Of a DNA stretch of 64,000 bases, positions 34,404 through 42,012 are shown piece by piece (the first letter of the stretch is position 1; each line of letters starts with the position of its first letter). Made by a program: the position numbers and the translations under genes. Source of the DNA: a virus. The notes beneath the pieces were generated by a model, which did no database searches, was not told the origin of the DNA, and saw only the letters and a program-made list of their open reading frames with translations. The stretch spans positions 1 through 64,000 of IMG/VR virus record IMGVR_UViG_3300006086_000006; one strand, given 5' to 3'.

Positions 34404-34850
34404 TTACACCACATCCGACAGGTATTGCCCAGCCTGTAATTCAATGTGCGTACAACCATCTTGTGACTTACAACCATCAACAAACGAATCCCAGTTTTTA
34501 TCCATTAAGTCTAAGAATGGTTGCGGCGAACCTCGCTCTGTGTATCGTTGCATATACTCTGCTTTTAATTCTTTCGCAGGATATACTAACATGTAGGGAA
34601 TATTGTTATCAACCAAAGCCTGACGGACAACATCGTGAGAAGACACCATAACAAACGCATTATCATTAATAGCGACCTTGATATGTTCGATATAGTTTGC
34701 AGGGAAATTGTCTTTCGGGAATTTGCTACTATCAGAATCAGATACACGCTCTCTAGTGCTTTGAAAGTGTGATTTACCTATACCAGGAAAACCACTGATA
34801 ACATAGGCAGGTTCTTGCGCTGTTGCAGTAATAGTTAAATCAATATTCAT
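34404..34850 (-). CDS. P-loop NTPase / kinase-like phage protein
   Basis: 148 residues from the ATG at 34850 (GGAG upstream). Walker A GFPGIGKS at residues 20-27, then SDSDSSKF, VMVSSHDVVRQALV and IPYMLVYPAKELKAEYMQRYTERG, typical of small nucleotide-kinase-like P-loop proteins I recognise from many phages, ending HIELQAGQYLSDVV. Substrate unknown; nucleotide or nucleic-acid-end kinase are options. Confidence 0.8.
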   Translation of the reverse strand: MNIDLTITATAQEPAYVISGFPGIGKSHFQSTRERVSDSDSSKFPKDNFPANYIEHIKVAINDNAFVMVSSHDVVRQALVDNNIPYMLVYPAKELKAEYMQRYTERGSPQPFLDLMDKNWDSFVDGCKSQDGCTHIELQAGQYLSDVV

Positions 34851-35217
34851 TTTCAGTCTCCATAGTAGTTTCAAGTCTATTGCGAATAGAGCTAAGATTT
34901 AATCTAGCACGAGTATCAATACAATCTTGGATCATATTAGGTAAAAACGGGCTGCTTTTAGTTATTGTGCTATATTGTGATTTGTGTACAAACACTTCAA
35001 CGGACCATGCTTTGTGGCGTGTTTGAATGTCTTGGATAGCAGGTTTGAGTGGTGCCTTCACAGGCAGTAGATATACTACTGCATTTAGGTAGTTGTCCAT
35101 AATATGCGATATTTGTTGCAACATAGTTGAATCGCAACGGTGTGCAGTGTCCAGTGTATCTACGTAGATAAGTGAATCGACGACTTCACTGAAAAATATA
35201 AAAATCGGTACAAACAT
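34840..35217 (-). CDS. Hypothetical protein
   Basis: 125 residues from the ATG at 35217 (GGAG upstream). Overlaps the P-loop gene by 11 bases. No family recognised. Confidence 0.65.
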   Translation of the reverse strand: MFVPIFIFFSEVVDSLIYVDTLDTAHRCDSTMLQQISHIMDNYLNAVVYLLPVKAPLKPAIQDIQTRHKAWSVEVFVHKSQYSTITKSSPFLPNMIQDCIDTRARLNLSSIRNRLETTMETENEY

Positions 35218-35231
35218 TTTTGTCTCCAAAA

Positions 35232-35262
35232 GCAAAATGCCTCCACGAGGGAGGCATTTTTA
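35232..35262. terminator. Bidirectional intrinsic terminator
   Basis: AAAATGCCTCC, 4-base loop, GGGAGGCATTTTT. Directly after the 39-residue ORF on the minus strand; probably ends the tRNA-region transcript. Confidence 0.85.
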
Positions 35263-35264
35263 TA

Positions 35265-35384
35265 TCACGCGACTTTAGCGAAAGCTAGGTGTTGTGTAGG
35301 TGCAACTATCGTCTTACGTTTTACTGTAATGACTTGTACGTTTTTTCCATTCGTTTTTAACACAGTTCTTGTTTTTATTAACAT
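35265..35384 (-). CDS. Putative 39-aa basic protein
   Basis: Reads MLIKTRTVLKTNGKNVQVI and on to AFAKVA; strongly basic, beta-like. AAGGA lies 11 bases upstream, and it ends two bases before the terminator stem, which supports a real small gene. Function unknown. Confidence 0.5.
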   Translation of the reverse strand: MLIKTRTVLKTNGKNVQVITVKRKTIVAPTQHLAFAKVA

Positions 35385-35425
35385 GATTAAAAGATTCCTT
35401 ACGAATAACATTAGTTGGGTTATGT

Positions 35426-35502
35426 TGGTGGGCCCACGCAGACTTGAACTGCGGACATTTCGGTTATGAGCCGAACGCTCTGACCAACTGAGCTATAGGC
35501 CC
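35426..35502 (-). tRNA. tRNA with CAT anticodon (Met, or Ile2 if modified)
   Basis: Complete 77-base cloverleaf: acceptor GGGCCTA/TGGGCCC, D arm GCTC...GAGC, anticodon stem TTCGG-CTCATAA-CCGAA, T arm CGCAG-TTCAAGT-CTGCG, discriminator A and encoded CCA. The G1-C72 pair excludes an initiator tRNA. It could be elongator Met, or tRNA-Ile whose C34 is converted to lysidine by the host TilS; the TATAGCTCAGTTGG start is common in both. Confidence 0.93.
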
Positions 35503-35534
35503 GTTGTAAGGGACAGTAGTTATCTGTCAACACT

Positions 35535-35544
35535 TATTTACACT
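35535..35544 (-). promoter_or_regulatory. TGTAAATA box upstream of tRNA
   Basis: Minus-strand AGTGTAAATA, 33 bases upstream of the tRNA 5' end. Between them a small hairpin GACAG-TAGTTAT-CTGTC occurs (35512-35528). Confidence 0.5.
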
Positions 35545-35545
35545 T

Positions 35546-35725
35546 TTAGCTTTCTTTACGAATAGCCTCGAGTTCTTGCTTTTCCACACGCATCAACGCA
35601 CGATCTAACTGGCGCTTAGCACTGCGGAACATTTCTTTGCGTTTCCCTGGAGCAGGTGCGCAGCAGTTACATTTCATACCGCCTGGACCAACTCGCAGGA
35701 ATTTGAAACAATACTTCTTTGACAT
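35546..35725 (-). CDS. Conserved-type 59-aa Cys-containing phage protein
   Basis: Reads MSKKYCFKFLRVGPGGMKCNC, then APAPGKRKEMFRSAKRQLDR and a charged helix to the end. KCNCC could bind a metal; the C-terminal half is a basic helix. GGAG 7 bases before the ATG and the codon pattern support a real gene. Function unknown. Confidence 0.75.
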   Translation of the reverse strand: MSKKYCFKFLRVGPGGMKCNCCAPAPGKRKEMFRSAKRQLDRALMRVEKQELEAIRKES

Positions 35726-35844
35726 AACAATTCTCCAATGATTGTACTACATCGAAGGAGTAATAGTTGTGCAGGATTCATGTTATACATAATGATTACC
35801 TTAAATAAAAGAGCAGGCCGTGGTAGTTTAATGCCGCAACTAGA

Positions 35845-35958
35845 TTAGATGAAACAGAGGAAGCTGAGACTGCGTAACCTCCAGTACATAACAGGATGTT
35901 TAACTGTCGACCCGCTAGGCTTCATCCCCGTTCGGTAACCATTCAGTCTCAACTTCAT
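35845..35958 (-). other. Structured segment with a possible 37-aa ORF
   Basis: Arms GCTGAGACTG (35863-35872) and CAGTCTCAAC (35944-35953) pair over 10 bp (one G-U) around a region with smaller pairings and AACAGGATGTT, the motif also found in leader copies 2 and 3. The minus strand is also open from the ATG at 35958 to TAA (MKLRLNGYRTGMKPSGSTVK...FLCFI) but lacks a ribosome-binding site. GTGTAAACATT, a variant of the promoter box, lies just upstream. It could be a small RNA, a leaderless peptide, or both. Confidence 0.45.
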
Positions 35959-36078
35959 ATTGTAATGTTTACACTTTTAAATTAAATCTATCCGATATCA
36001 TAAATACTCGTTTTATTAGAACACTCTAACAGAAAAAGGTTTAATAAAGTTGGTAAGCTTGAATATCTACATCACTAG

Positions 36079-36185
36079 ATTTGATACTCCTAAAGTTTAC
36101 AAACATTTCAATATTAACTATGAGCTATACCTACAAAGTGCAGACAGGATAGATATTTCTTTCACAACTCATTATATCATGTTTT
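36079..36185 (-). promoter_or_regulatory. Promoter/leader element, copy 4 of 4 (no gene attached)
   Basis: -10 TATAAT at 36171-36176 in TGATATAAT, inverted repeat TGAGTTGT/ATAGCTCA, ATGTTTGTAAACTT and AGGAG as in the others. Here the ribosome-binding site is followed by GTG-ATG-TAG, so no protein starts. It probably feeds the structured segment, the 59-aa gene and the tRNA downstream. Confidence 0.8.
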
Positions 36186-36200
36186 GCTGACGGTTTCAAA

Positions 36201-36569
36201 CTATGCTAAAGATACGATTAAACGGCCTAGATTAATATGTGCTTGGATACCAAAATCTTTAGACAAGGCATCCTGCAGTTTATCCAATAATTCACTATCG
36301 GTTGCGGAATCATATTTCTCAATTAATTCATCATACCGCTCGGAAATACTGTCTTCAAATGCGCGACACAGTGTAGTGTATCTCGGATCTTTGGAAAGAG
36401 TTTTGTATCTGAAAATAGCATCAGGAGCGTTAACTACGTTAAATACGGAACGGTACAGATCGTTCTTGTTTACCTTAAGATCAAATGAAGTATTGAGAGC
36501 TTCATAAATGGCTCTGTCTAAATCATTGTTTGGTGAGGACGCACTGGTGGAAATAAGAATTTCGGTCAT
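36201..36569 (-). CDS. Hypothetical protein
   Basis: 122 residues from the ATG at 36569. Helical and acidic; no family recognised. Ends just upstream of leader copy 4. Confidence 0.65.
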   Translation of the reverse strand: MTEILISTSASSPNNDLDRAIYEALNTSFDLKVNKNDLYRSVFNVVNAPDAIFRYKTLSKDPRYTTLCRAFEDSISERYDELIEKYDSATDSELLDKLQDALSKDFGIQAHINLGRLIVSLA

Positions 36570-36579
36570 TTTAAATGTC

Positions 36580-36852
36580 TCAGTTGCAAAGGTGGTGTAG
36601 GCCAAATCTGAAGTGTTGTAATGCAGAGCGCATCAACAATCTATCGTAGTCTTTAACAGGTTCTGGACGTTCCATACGTAGACGCAATAACATTAATTCT
36701 CGTATGTATGCCAACTGTGTAATGTTATCTAAACGACAAAGGTTTTTGCGTCTATCATAATAAGATAGAGCTTTAATATGCTTGTCTCTGTGCGTTTTAA
36801 TACGGCCCAATTCTGCTGCACTATTTGTCAGCCTTGGTATCGTCCTCATCAT
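36580..36852 (-). CDS. Hypothetical basic protein
   Basis: About 90 residues. KTHRDKHIKALSYYDRRKNLCRLDNITQLAYIREL is protein-like, basic and helical. The start is uncertain: paired ATGs at 36852/36849 lie inside the acidic gene, and no good ribosome-binding site is seen. The part upstream of 36852 in this frame is a shadow of the acidic gene. Confidence 0.5.
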   Translation of the reverse strand: MMRTIPRLTNSAAELGRIKTHRDKHIKALSYYDRRKNLCRLDNITQLAYIRELMLLRLRMERPEPVKDYDRLLMRSALQHFRFGLHHLCN

Positions 36853-37126
36853 CGGTATCATCAGTAGATTCCTCGTCTTCGTCAGTATCGTCGGATTCCT
36901 CGTCAGAATCATCTCCTTCTTCACTACTATCTTCGGAAGCGGTATCATCTTTAGCAGCTGGCTTTTTCTTAGCCTCATCAGCTTTCTTGGCATCTTCTGC
37001 AACCTGACGTTCATCTTCTATACGTTGCTCTTCCAATTCTTCGTCAGAAGGTTCAGTTTGATTAGCAGTATATTCATCGTAACTATTATATCTGTCACTA
37101 GCTAGAACTATTGTAATAGGTATCAT
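36821..37126 (-). CDS. Acidic Asp/Ser-rich protein
   Basis: 101 residues. The N-terminal 25 are ordinary, followed by a Glu-rich helix, a KKADEAKKKPAAK patch and a Ser/Asp/Glu tail. Another member of the acidic low-complexity class in this genome. It is the first leftward gene after the switch region. Confidence 0.65.
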   Translation of the reverse strand: MIPITIVLASDRYNSYDEYTANQTEPSDEELEEQRIEDERQVAEDAKKADEAKKKPAAKDDTASEDSSEEGDDSDEESDDTDEDEESTDDTDDEDDTKADK

Positions 37127-38284
37127 AGCATTTACTCGTTTATGTGAAAAAGTATATAAAATTACTCAGAAAAGCGCGAAACGCGCACGAAAGCAGCCTC
37201 GAACCGGCGCGGCGTAAAATATTATCAAGCGCGTTAGCGCATAGAAAAAGGAATTAAAACAGATTAGTTAAAAATAGGAGCGGAACGTAGTGTAGCGGAT
37301 GATGAGCGGAGCGAAGAATAAGAGTTACGAAGTAACGATAAAGACCTCTGCGCAGCAGAGTGGAGTTATGAGCCGTAGGCGATTAACTCATACAAGAATT
37401 AATCCTAACTTTAAAGGCAAAAAGGCAAAGAATTAATCCTAATTAAATCGTTATAAAGATAGGCTAATTAGAAACGGGAACAATGGCTTTCCGAAAAGCA
37501 GGCTTTGCCCAATTTACCAAAGACCTAATCAACATCATCTACCAATTAGGATGATGTATTCTTGGAGCCAGGGAAATATCTTTTAGAGTATCTTTAATCA
37601 CCTTTCGCTGCGCTAAGGTGTACTCGCTGCTCCGCAGCATCGGACAGGACGCTTCGCTATTAGGACTTCACTCCGCTCGTCCGATTAGGCTTATTAATCT
37701 GGCTAGTCTATTCAAGTTTTTCGCAAATGCGCCTAATTCTGTTCGGGTATAAATACCCTCACTTTCGCTTCGTTCTCATTCGGTCAATCTCTATCACTCA
37801 TTCTGGCTGGGGAATTCGTTTCGAGGCTATTCGCTCTCGCGCAATACTATGTATTGACACTTTTTATTTCTGAATTTTTAGACTATTTGGTTATATACGA
37901 ATTGCTACCTGTCTAATCTTGAAAAAGCGTGGTTATATAGTGTTTTAATAGTACTACCTTGATAGGACCATGCATTAGGATGGAATTCATATTATTTTTG
38001 CAATAAAAACAGCTATTAATTTTTGACGAAAACATGAAAAGGTATCACCTGTAAAAACACTGGTTTGGGTGGAACGTACATTAGGCATACCGTAGGCTTC
38101 ATTCCTAGCATGTGGAATAGCATTTTCTTGGAACCGCGTTTTAATAACTTTTAGTTATAAGAGCGTGTTTTTGAAGAAATTGAGTGACTTTTTCGCATGA
38201 AAATGAACGATTTTCGTCCTTTTTGCAAAAACAGAAATTGTAAATAATTGATAATCTGCCAAAAACGTGTTTTAGGAGAAAAGT
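37127..38284. other. Non-coding hairpin-rich divergence region; candidate origin / transcription hub
   Basis: About 1.16 kb without a credible gene between the leftward and rightward blocks. The left 650 bases are dense in short perfect hairpins: GCGCG-AAA-CGCGC (37174-37186), GTTAC-GAA-GTAAC (37324-37336), CTCTGC-GCA-GCAGAG (37346-37360), GAGTTA...TAACTC (37363-37389), ACATCATC...GATGATGT (37532-37557), CACCTT...AAGGTG (37599-37620), GCTGC-TCC-GCAGC (37626-37638), GGGTAT-AA-ATACCC (37745-37758). A 15-bp direct repeat AAGAATTAATCCTAA lies at 37394 and 37428. Outward-reading strands on both sides share TTCGCT/CCGCTC motifs. The right 430 bases are AT-rich with a TTGACA at 37854. Origin function is inference. 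Confidence 0.5.
38237..38246 (+). promoter_or_regulatory. TGTAAATA box upstream of 38285 gene
   Basis: ATTGTAAATA, 38 bases before the ATG at 38285; first rightward box after the divergence region. Confidence 0.45.
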
Positions 38285-38530
38285 ATGGAATGGTTTAGTG
38301 TAGTAGAAGTTGACGGTATTTCTCATTATATTGCTATAGATGAATTACCTATTGGATGGGAAAATGTGAATGGTAAATGTTATCTATTTGTGTGTGTAGA
38401 TACATTACCTAATGCAGGAGTTAAGATATGCAGGTACGACGGTAGTTTAGATAGACAAAACTTAGAAGCCGTCGTACTCGCGCATATAGATTACAACATA
38501 CTTAAAATACAACCACAGAATTACGAATAG
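38285..38530 (+). CDS. Hypothetical 81-aa protein
   Basis: Ideal AGGAG upstream. Beta-rich, acidic; no family recognised. Converges with and overlaps the 38502-38711 gene by 29 bases. Confidence 0.7.
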   Translation: MEWFSVVEVDGISHYIAIDELPIGWENVNGKCYLFVCVDTLPNAGVKICRYDGSLDRQNLEAVVLAHIDYNILKIQPQNYE

Positions 38531-38711
38531 GAGTAGTGCGGTTTGAGATAGATAACCGTCTATAGTTATCTATCTTGTTTGAACATTCCGCACCATTTAT
38601 TCCTACAGTATACGTGTACCAAGACTTAGGATCATCTTCTCTCCACATATCTGTAGAACGTCTGCACTCGCTGCGCATAGGGCATGTTGTATTCGTGCAT
38701 TTACTTATCAT
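38502..38711 (-). CDS. Small Cys-rich (CxxxxCPMRxxC) protein
   Basis: 69 residues from the ATG at 38711. KCTNTTCPMRSECRRSTDMW...ECSNKI gives four Cys with spacing typical of small zinc-binding proteins of unknown function found in many phages. The start overlaps the upstream gene by 11 bases. Confidence 0.65.
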   Translation of the reverse strand: MISKCTNTTCPMRSECRRSTDMWREDDPKSWYTYTVGINGAECSNKIDNYRRLSISNRTTPIRNSVVVF

Positions 38712-39282
38712 CTTTGATAAACGCCTTTGCCAGTAATAAGTTGTCGAATACTGCACTTACTAACTTGCCGCTGAAACGGAATGACTTAATTAACGTACCA
38801 TCCACTCTGTGTAATTCTGCATCTATCTTTGCAATGTTTGATTGTAATGCGCGGTTATGTGCTGCACCTAAATCAATTGATACTAAACGATATACAATAC
38901 CTGGAGATATTTCAGCATAACCATTTGCAATTATGCTACGTAGTTGATCTTTGAATGGACCACTACCATTCAACAAGATACCATCATCAGAATCGTTATA
39001 GGAAGCTAATACTTCCAATTCAAACTCTTCCAAGAAGTCATTGCTATTACTAGCTTCGGCTTTGTGCCCAAATTTAGTTTCAATTTCCTTACGAATCTTA
39101 TCCCAAACTTCTCTAAACTTAGAAGAATTCTTGGAATCTAATGCTGAGGCTAATTTCTCACCATTTTCTTGGGACAGGTGGGGCATAATCATACTAAGCA
39201 TACGACTACGAGCACTACTGCCGCGCTTCTTTGCAAGAGCCATCATGTTCTTTTGTACTGCTATTTCCGTACTGTCTTTCAT
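38701..39282 (-). CDS. Hypothetical protein
   Basis: 193 residues; AGG upstream. Helical N-terminal half, beta-rich C-terminal half. Follows the 39287 gene by 4 bases. No family recognised. Confidence 0.7.
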   Translation of the reverse strand: MKDSTEIAVQKNMMALAKKRGSSARSRMLSMIMPHLSQENGEKLASALDSKNSSKFREVWDKIRKEIETKFGHKAEASNSNDFLEEFELEVLASYNDSDDGILLNGSGPFKDQLRSIIANGYAEISPGIVYRLVSIDLGAAHNRALQSNIAKIDAELHRVDGTLIKSFRFSGKLVSAVFDNLLLAKAFIKDDK

Positions 39283-39286
39283 AGTA

Positions 39287-40393
39287 TTAACCTATTTTAA
39301 ATGATTTGTAAATGTTTTTGATTGGTTCCTGTGGTTGAACCACCCTCGTTTGAACTGACCATTCTAATTGCTTTTTTGCTGCCGTCACTTTACGTTCCAT
39401 GTCTTTCACCTTTAATACTAACCTTCTATCCCGTATTACAATAACATCATTCACTCTTACTTCATGTAAACTTGGTGGTAAGATTACTGTGAAATCCGCT
39501 GTCATATCACGTAAATTGTAATCTAAGGCTTTCGATTCAGCGCTCAGGTTACCACGTAGTTTTTCTTGCACTAATTCAAACTCTATAACAATGTGTGTAA
39601 ATTTTTCGGCCTTTGTAGACACTATTATCTTTGTGCCTGCGTATCTGCGTAATAACTTATCTGACAGAGGCACACCGTTCAGATAGATACTTTCGGCCTT
39701 TAGAATGTACTTACCATAACGAACACTGTAATTAGCTACTGTGAAGTATTTTGGCACTAATATCTCATAATACGCATTACCTGTTTTACTTACGTTCCAC
39801 AACTCGTGTGGTGTCAATGCCCTATCTATATTGTAACCATCAAGTTTAACATAGTTCAAACTTGTCAACAAATGGCGCACTGTATTCAATCTTGTGTAGC
39901 CGGGTAGTATGCCTGTGCGATAACATATAGGACAATCTACATTACCTTCTGTCACACTATCTTGATATACAACATTACCATCTTTATCTAGTTGTGCAGT
40001 CAACACGTCTGGAATACTAGGATCATAATCTAAGTCTCCACTTACATCTATCCCCTGATCTTCGTAGATACGTTCTGCCCGACTATCTCCGAATATATCA
40101 TCATCTTGCAGTATTATGGACGACTTAACATCATTACGTGTAGGTACTACTGTATTCACACCATCTTCCACGTGATCGAATGTGTCCTCTACCTTTGTTT
40201 TTCTACAACTGCACACTTCACCTACTCTATCATGTACATGGAAGTAATCTATGAAAACACTATCCACACCAAGTGAGTTGATTACTTGCTCGTTAAATGT
40301 AGGTATAGTCTCTTCCAAACGTGCTTGAGCTTGTTTGTGTGTGTAGTTCTTGGCGCGTCTGTTTGTATCTTGTGGTCCTCTATATATAGCCAT
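39287..40393 (-). CDS. Hypothetical protein, possible virion component
   Basis: 368 residues from the ATG at 40393 (AGG upstream). Contains CSC at about 60 and CPICYRTG at about 155, a possible four-Cys zinc site; between them an Asp-rich, sparsely structured part. The C-terminal 200 are beta-strand-rich. Composition resembles minor structural proteins of large phages, but there is no family proof. Confidence 0.6.
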   Translation of the reverse strand: MAIYRGPQDTNRRAKNYTHKQAQARLEETIPTFNEQVINSLGVDSVFIDYFHVHDRVGEVCSCRKTKVEDTFDHVEDGVNTVVPTRNDVKSSIILQDDDIFGDSRAERIYEDQGIDVSGDLDYDPSIPDVLTAQLDKDGNVVYQDSVTEGNVDCPICYRTGILPGYTRLNTVRHLLTSLNYVKLDGYNIDRALTPHELWNVSKTGNAYYEILVPKYFTVANYSVRYGKYILKAESIYLNGVPLSDKLLRRYAGTKIIVSTKAEKFTHIVIEFELVQEKLRGNLSAESKALDYNLRDMTADFTVILPPSLHEVRVNDVIVIRDRRLVLKVKDMERKVTAAKKQLEWSVQTRVVQPQEPIKNIYKSFKIG

Positions 40394-40482
40394 TCTACTT
40401 CTACCTTTAGCATTGGAAATATAATTAAAATTATCGAACCACGATATGCTAATTTTCTCGAAACTCTTATAAGGTAGATGTG

Positions 40483-41055
40483 ATGCGCATATTATCAATG
40501 GATCCAGGTACTGCTAATTACGGTGTTTCAATATCTGATATGATAGTTAAAGACGGTGAATTAAAAGTAAAAGTTCTTGGTACGCAAATGCTTGAGCGCC
40601 CTATTAAGAACCCTATGTCTATCAAGACTGAGGGTAGAGCGTTTGTATCAAACATATACCATCTTGAGCATTTATATGGACCGTTTGATTTAGTGTGCGC
40701 GGAGCGTTTTCAAAGTAGGGGATTAAAGGGACTTTCCATAGAATCAATCAATATGATGATTGGTAAGTTACATGATATTTATCCTAATATAGTACTTTAC
40801 ACTGCAGGTACTTGGAAGAATGCTTTTAACCGCGTTAATAAGGATTGTTCTTTAAATGATACTTACGATATGCTAAAAGTATTGTCGAAACCAAAATCTC
40901 CTAAAATACGTCACCAAGTACATGAACTAGATTGTACGCTAATGGCGCAGTACCATGTAGCTAAACAATTTGATCTTATACCATTCGCAAACCTAGAAGG
41001 TGAAGCAAGGATAATATCGTTCCTACGTCACTTGGACAAGTCCGCTAAACTGTAA
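40483..41055 (+). CDS. RuvC-like Holliday-junction resolvase
   Basis: 190 residues. RNase H-fold resolvase: MDPGTANYG (first Asp), VCAERFQSRG (Glu), and HELDCTLMAQYH (last acidic cluster) supply the metal-binding acids of the RuvC type. It would cut recombination junctions in concatemeric phage DNA before packaging, matching the UvsX/SbcCD set. AAGG 8 bases before the ATG; an in-frame GTG one codon earlier is ignored. Confidence 0.85.
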   Translation: MRILSMDPGTANYGVSISDMIVKDGELKVKVLGTQMLERPIKNPMSIKTEGRAFVSNIYHLEHLYGPFDLVCAERFQSRGLKGLSIESINMMIGKLHDIYPNIVLYTAGTWKNAFNRVNKDCSLNDTYDMLKVLSKPKSPKIRHQVHELDCTLMAQYHVAKQFDLIPFANLEGEARIISFLRHLDKSAKL

Positions 41056-41058
41056 ATA
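41049..41058 (+). promoter_or_regulatory. TGTAAATA box over the resolvase stop
   Basis: ACTGTAAATA spans the TAA of the resolvase gene. Next gene start is 175 bases away at 41233; a separate TATAAT at 41203-41208 is nearer to it. Confidence 0.35.
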
Positions 41059-41232
41059 GCTTATGTGCCACAGAGCCATTATAGTCTAGCAGTTTGTAAC
41101 TGTAACTTATTGGATACGCGGCCAATAAAACGGAAAACTTGAGTATCGGGCGCATGTGCCAAAGTACAAGGCACCGAAGATATGATAGGCAGACTGCTAC
41201 ATTATAATGGTTTATATTGCATAGGTATTTAT

Positions 41233-41451
41233 ATGAATCCAATTCTACAATATTTTGAATACGCACATTTACCTCCAGCATTACAGTCAGTGAGTAAACC
41301 AATTTGTGATATTGCACATCAGTATGATGACATGTTGCCTGATGGTCCAGAAAAGTCAGCGGGTTTGCGCAAACTGTTGGAAGCTAAAGATTGTTTGGTC
41401 CGTGCATCATTACCTGTGAGACCTATACAGTCTGTGGCGGTGTTGGATTAA
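41233..41451 (+). CDS. Acb2/Vs.4-like cyclic-nucleotide sponge candidate
   Basis: 72 residues from the ATG at 41233 (AGGT upstream). The pattern HLPPALQ...VSKPICDIAHQYDDMLPDGPEKSAGLRKLLEAKDCLVRASL fits the small helical-hairpin family that includes phage Acb2 and T4 Vs.4. Acb2 forms hexamers that sequester cyclic di- and trinucleotides and so blocks CBASS immunity. The most diagnostic part is LPDGxE(R/K)S(x)xLRKLLEAKDxxVRA. Ligand binding by this copy is untested. Preceded by a 177-base gap with a TATAAT at 41203, so perhaps separately and early expressed. Confidence 0.7.
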   Translation: MNPILQYFEYAHLPPALQSVSKPICDIAHQYDDMLPDGPEKSAGLRKLLEAKDCLVRASLPVRPIQSVAVLD

Positions 41452-41452
41452 T

Positions 41453-41998
41453 ATGAAAAAACAATGTCCTCTAGTAGCCTCATATTGTTTTACTTCACGT
41501 TGCAAAATAACCTCGTGTAAGAACTATACTCCAACAACGGCTAATCGTTGTCTTGCCTTAGACGTTAAAGCTGCTGCAGGTGATACACCAATATCTGATT
41601 CTGAATTGTTGTTGTATAAATTCCCAGATAAAGAAATAACAGTTAAAGACGTTAAGCGTATCCGTTCTAAAGCTACTGATAGAATGAACTCGTGGATTAT
41701 GTTTCACCATGTAGTAGCACACATTTTAAACACAGAGAAACCTGAGCAGTTTATTTACCAAGCAGGTAGATCGCAATTAGTTGATAGTGTTATAGCAGAT
41801 AAACCTTTAAATGTACAAGATTTTAATTTCATGCCTTGGATGCTATTAAAACTCGTAGATGAAAAGTATTGCACAACCATTGTACCACAATTTTCATTTA
41901 GATCAGTGTTAAACCTTTCTCAACGGGAATATGATGCGTTTTCAAAAGATGTTCGTGTCATGGCTTCGGGAGATACATTATTTCAAACAATAGTCTAA
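41453..41998 (+). CDS. Hypothetical protein with N-terminal Cys cluster
   Basis: 181 residues. Six Cys in the first 33 (CPLVASYC...CKITSCKNY...RC) suggest a zinc site; a helical body follows. One base after the Acb2-like stop, so likely cotranscribed. No family recognised. Confidence 0.65.
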   Translation: MKKQCPLVASYCFTSRCKITSCKNYTPTTANRCLALDVKAAAGDTPISDSELLLYKFPDKEITVKDVKRIRSKATDRMNSWIMFHHVVAHILNTEKPEQFIYQAGRSQLVDSVIADKPLNVQDFNFMPWMLLKLVDEKYCTTIVPQFSFRSVLNLSQREYDAFSKDVRVMASGDTLFQTIV

Positions 41999-42012
41999 TA
42001 GGAGACTTTCAC

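Noticed and set aside
35800-35960. Second tRNA, suggested by a tRNA-like GGTAGTTTAATGC stretch
   Set aside because: No matching acceptor, anticodon or T arms could be folded on either strand.
37854-37882. TTGACA with a TTTAGA 17 bases on as a host promoter
   Set aside because: The -10 is poor and the nearest rightward gene is 400 bases away; noted within the divergence region only.
38141-38326. 61-codon minus-strand frame at the right end of the divergence region
   Set aside because: Overlaps the well-supported gene at 38285 and has no ribosome-binding site.
41045-41317. 90-codon minus-strand frame over the resolvase/Acb2-like gap
   Set aside because: Overlaps two supported rightward genes, and no ribosome-binding site is seen.
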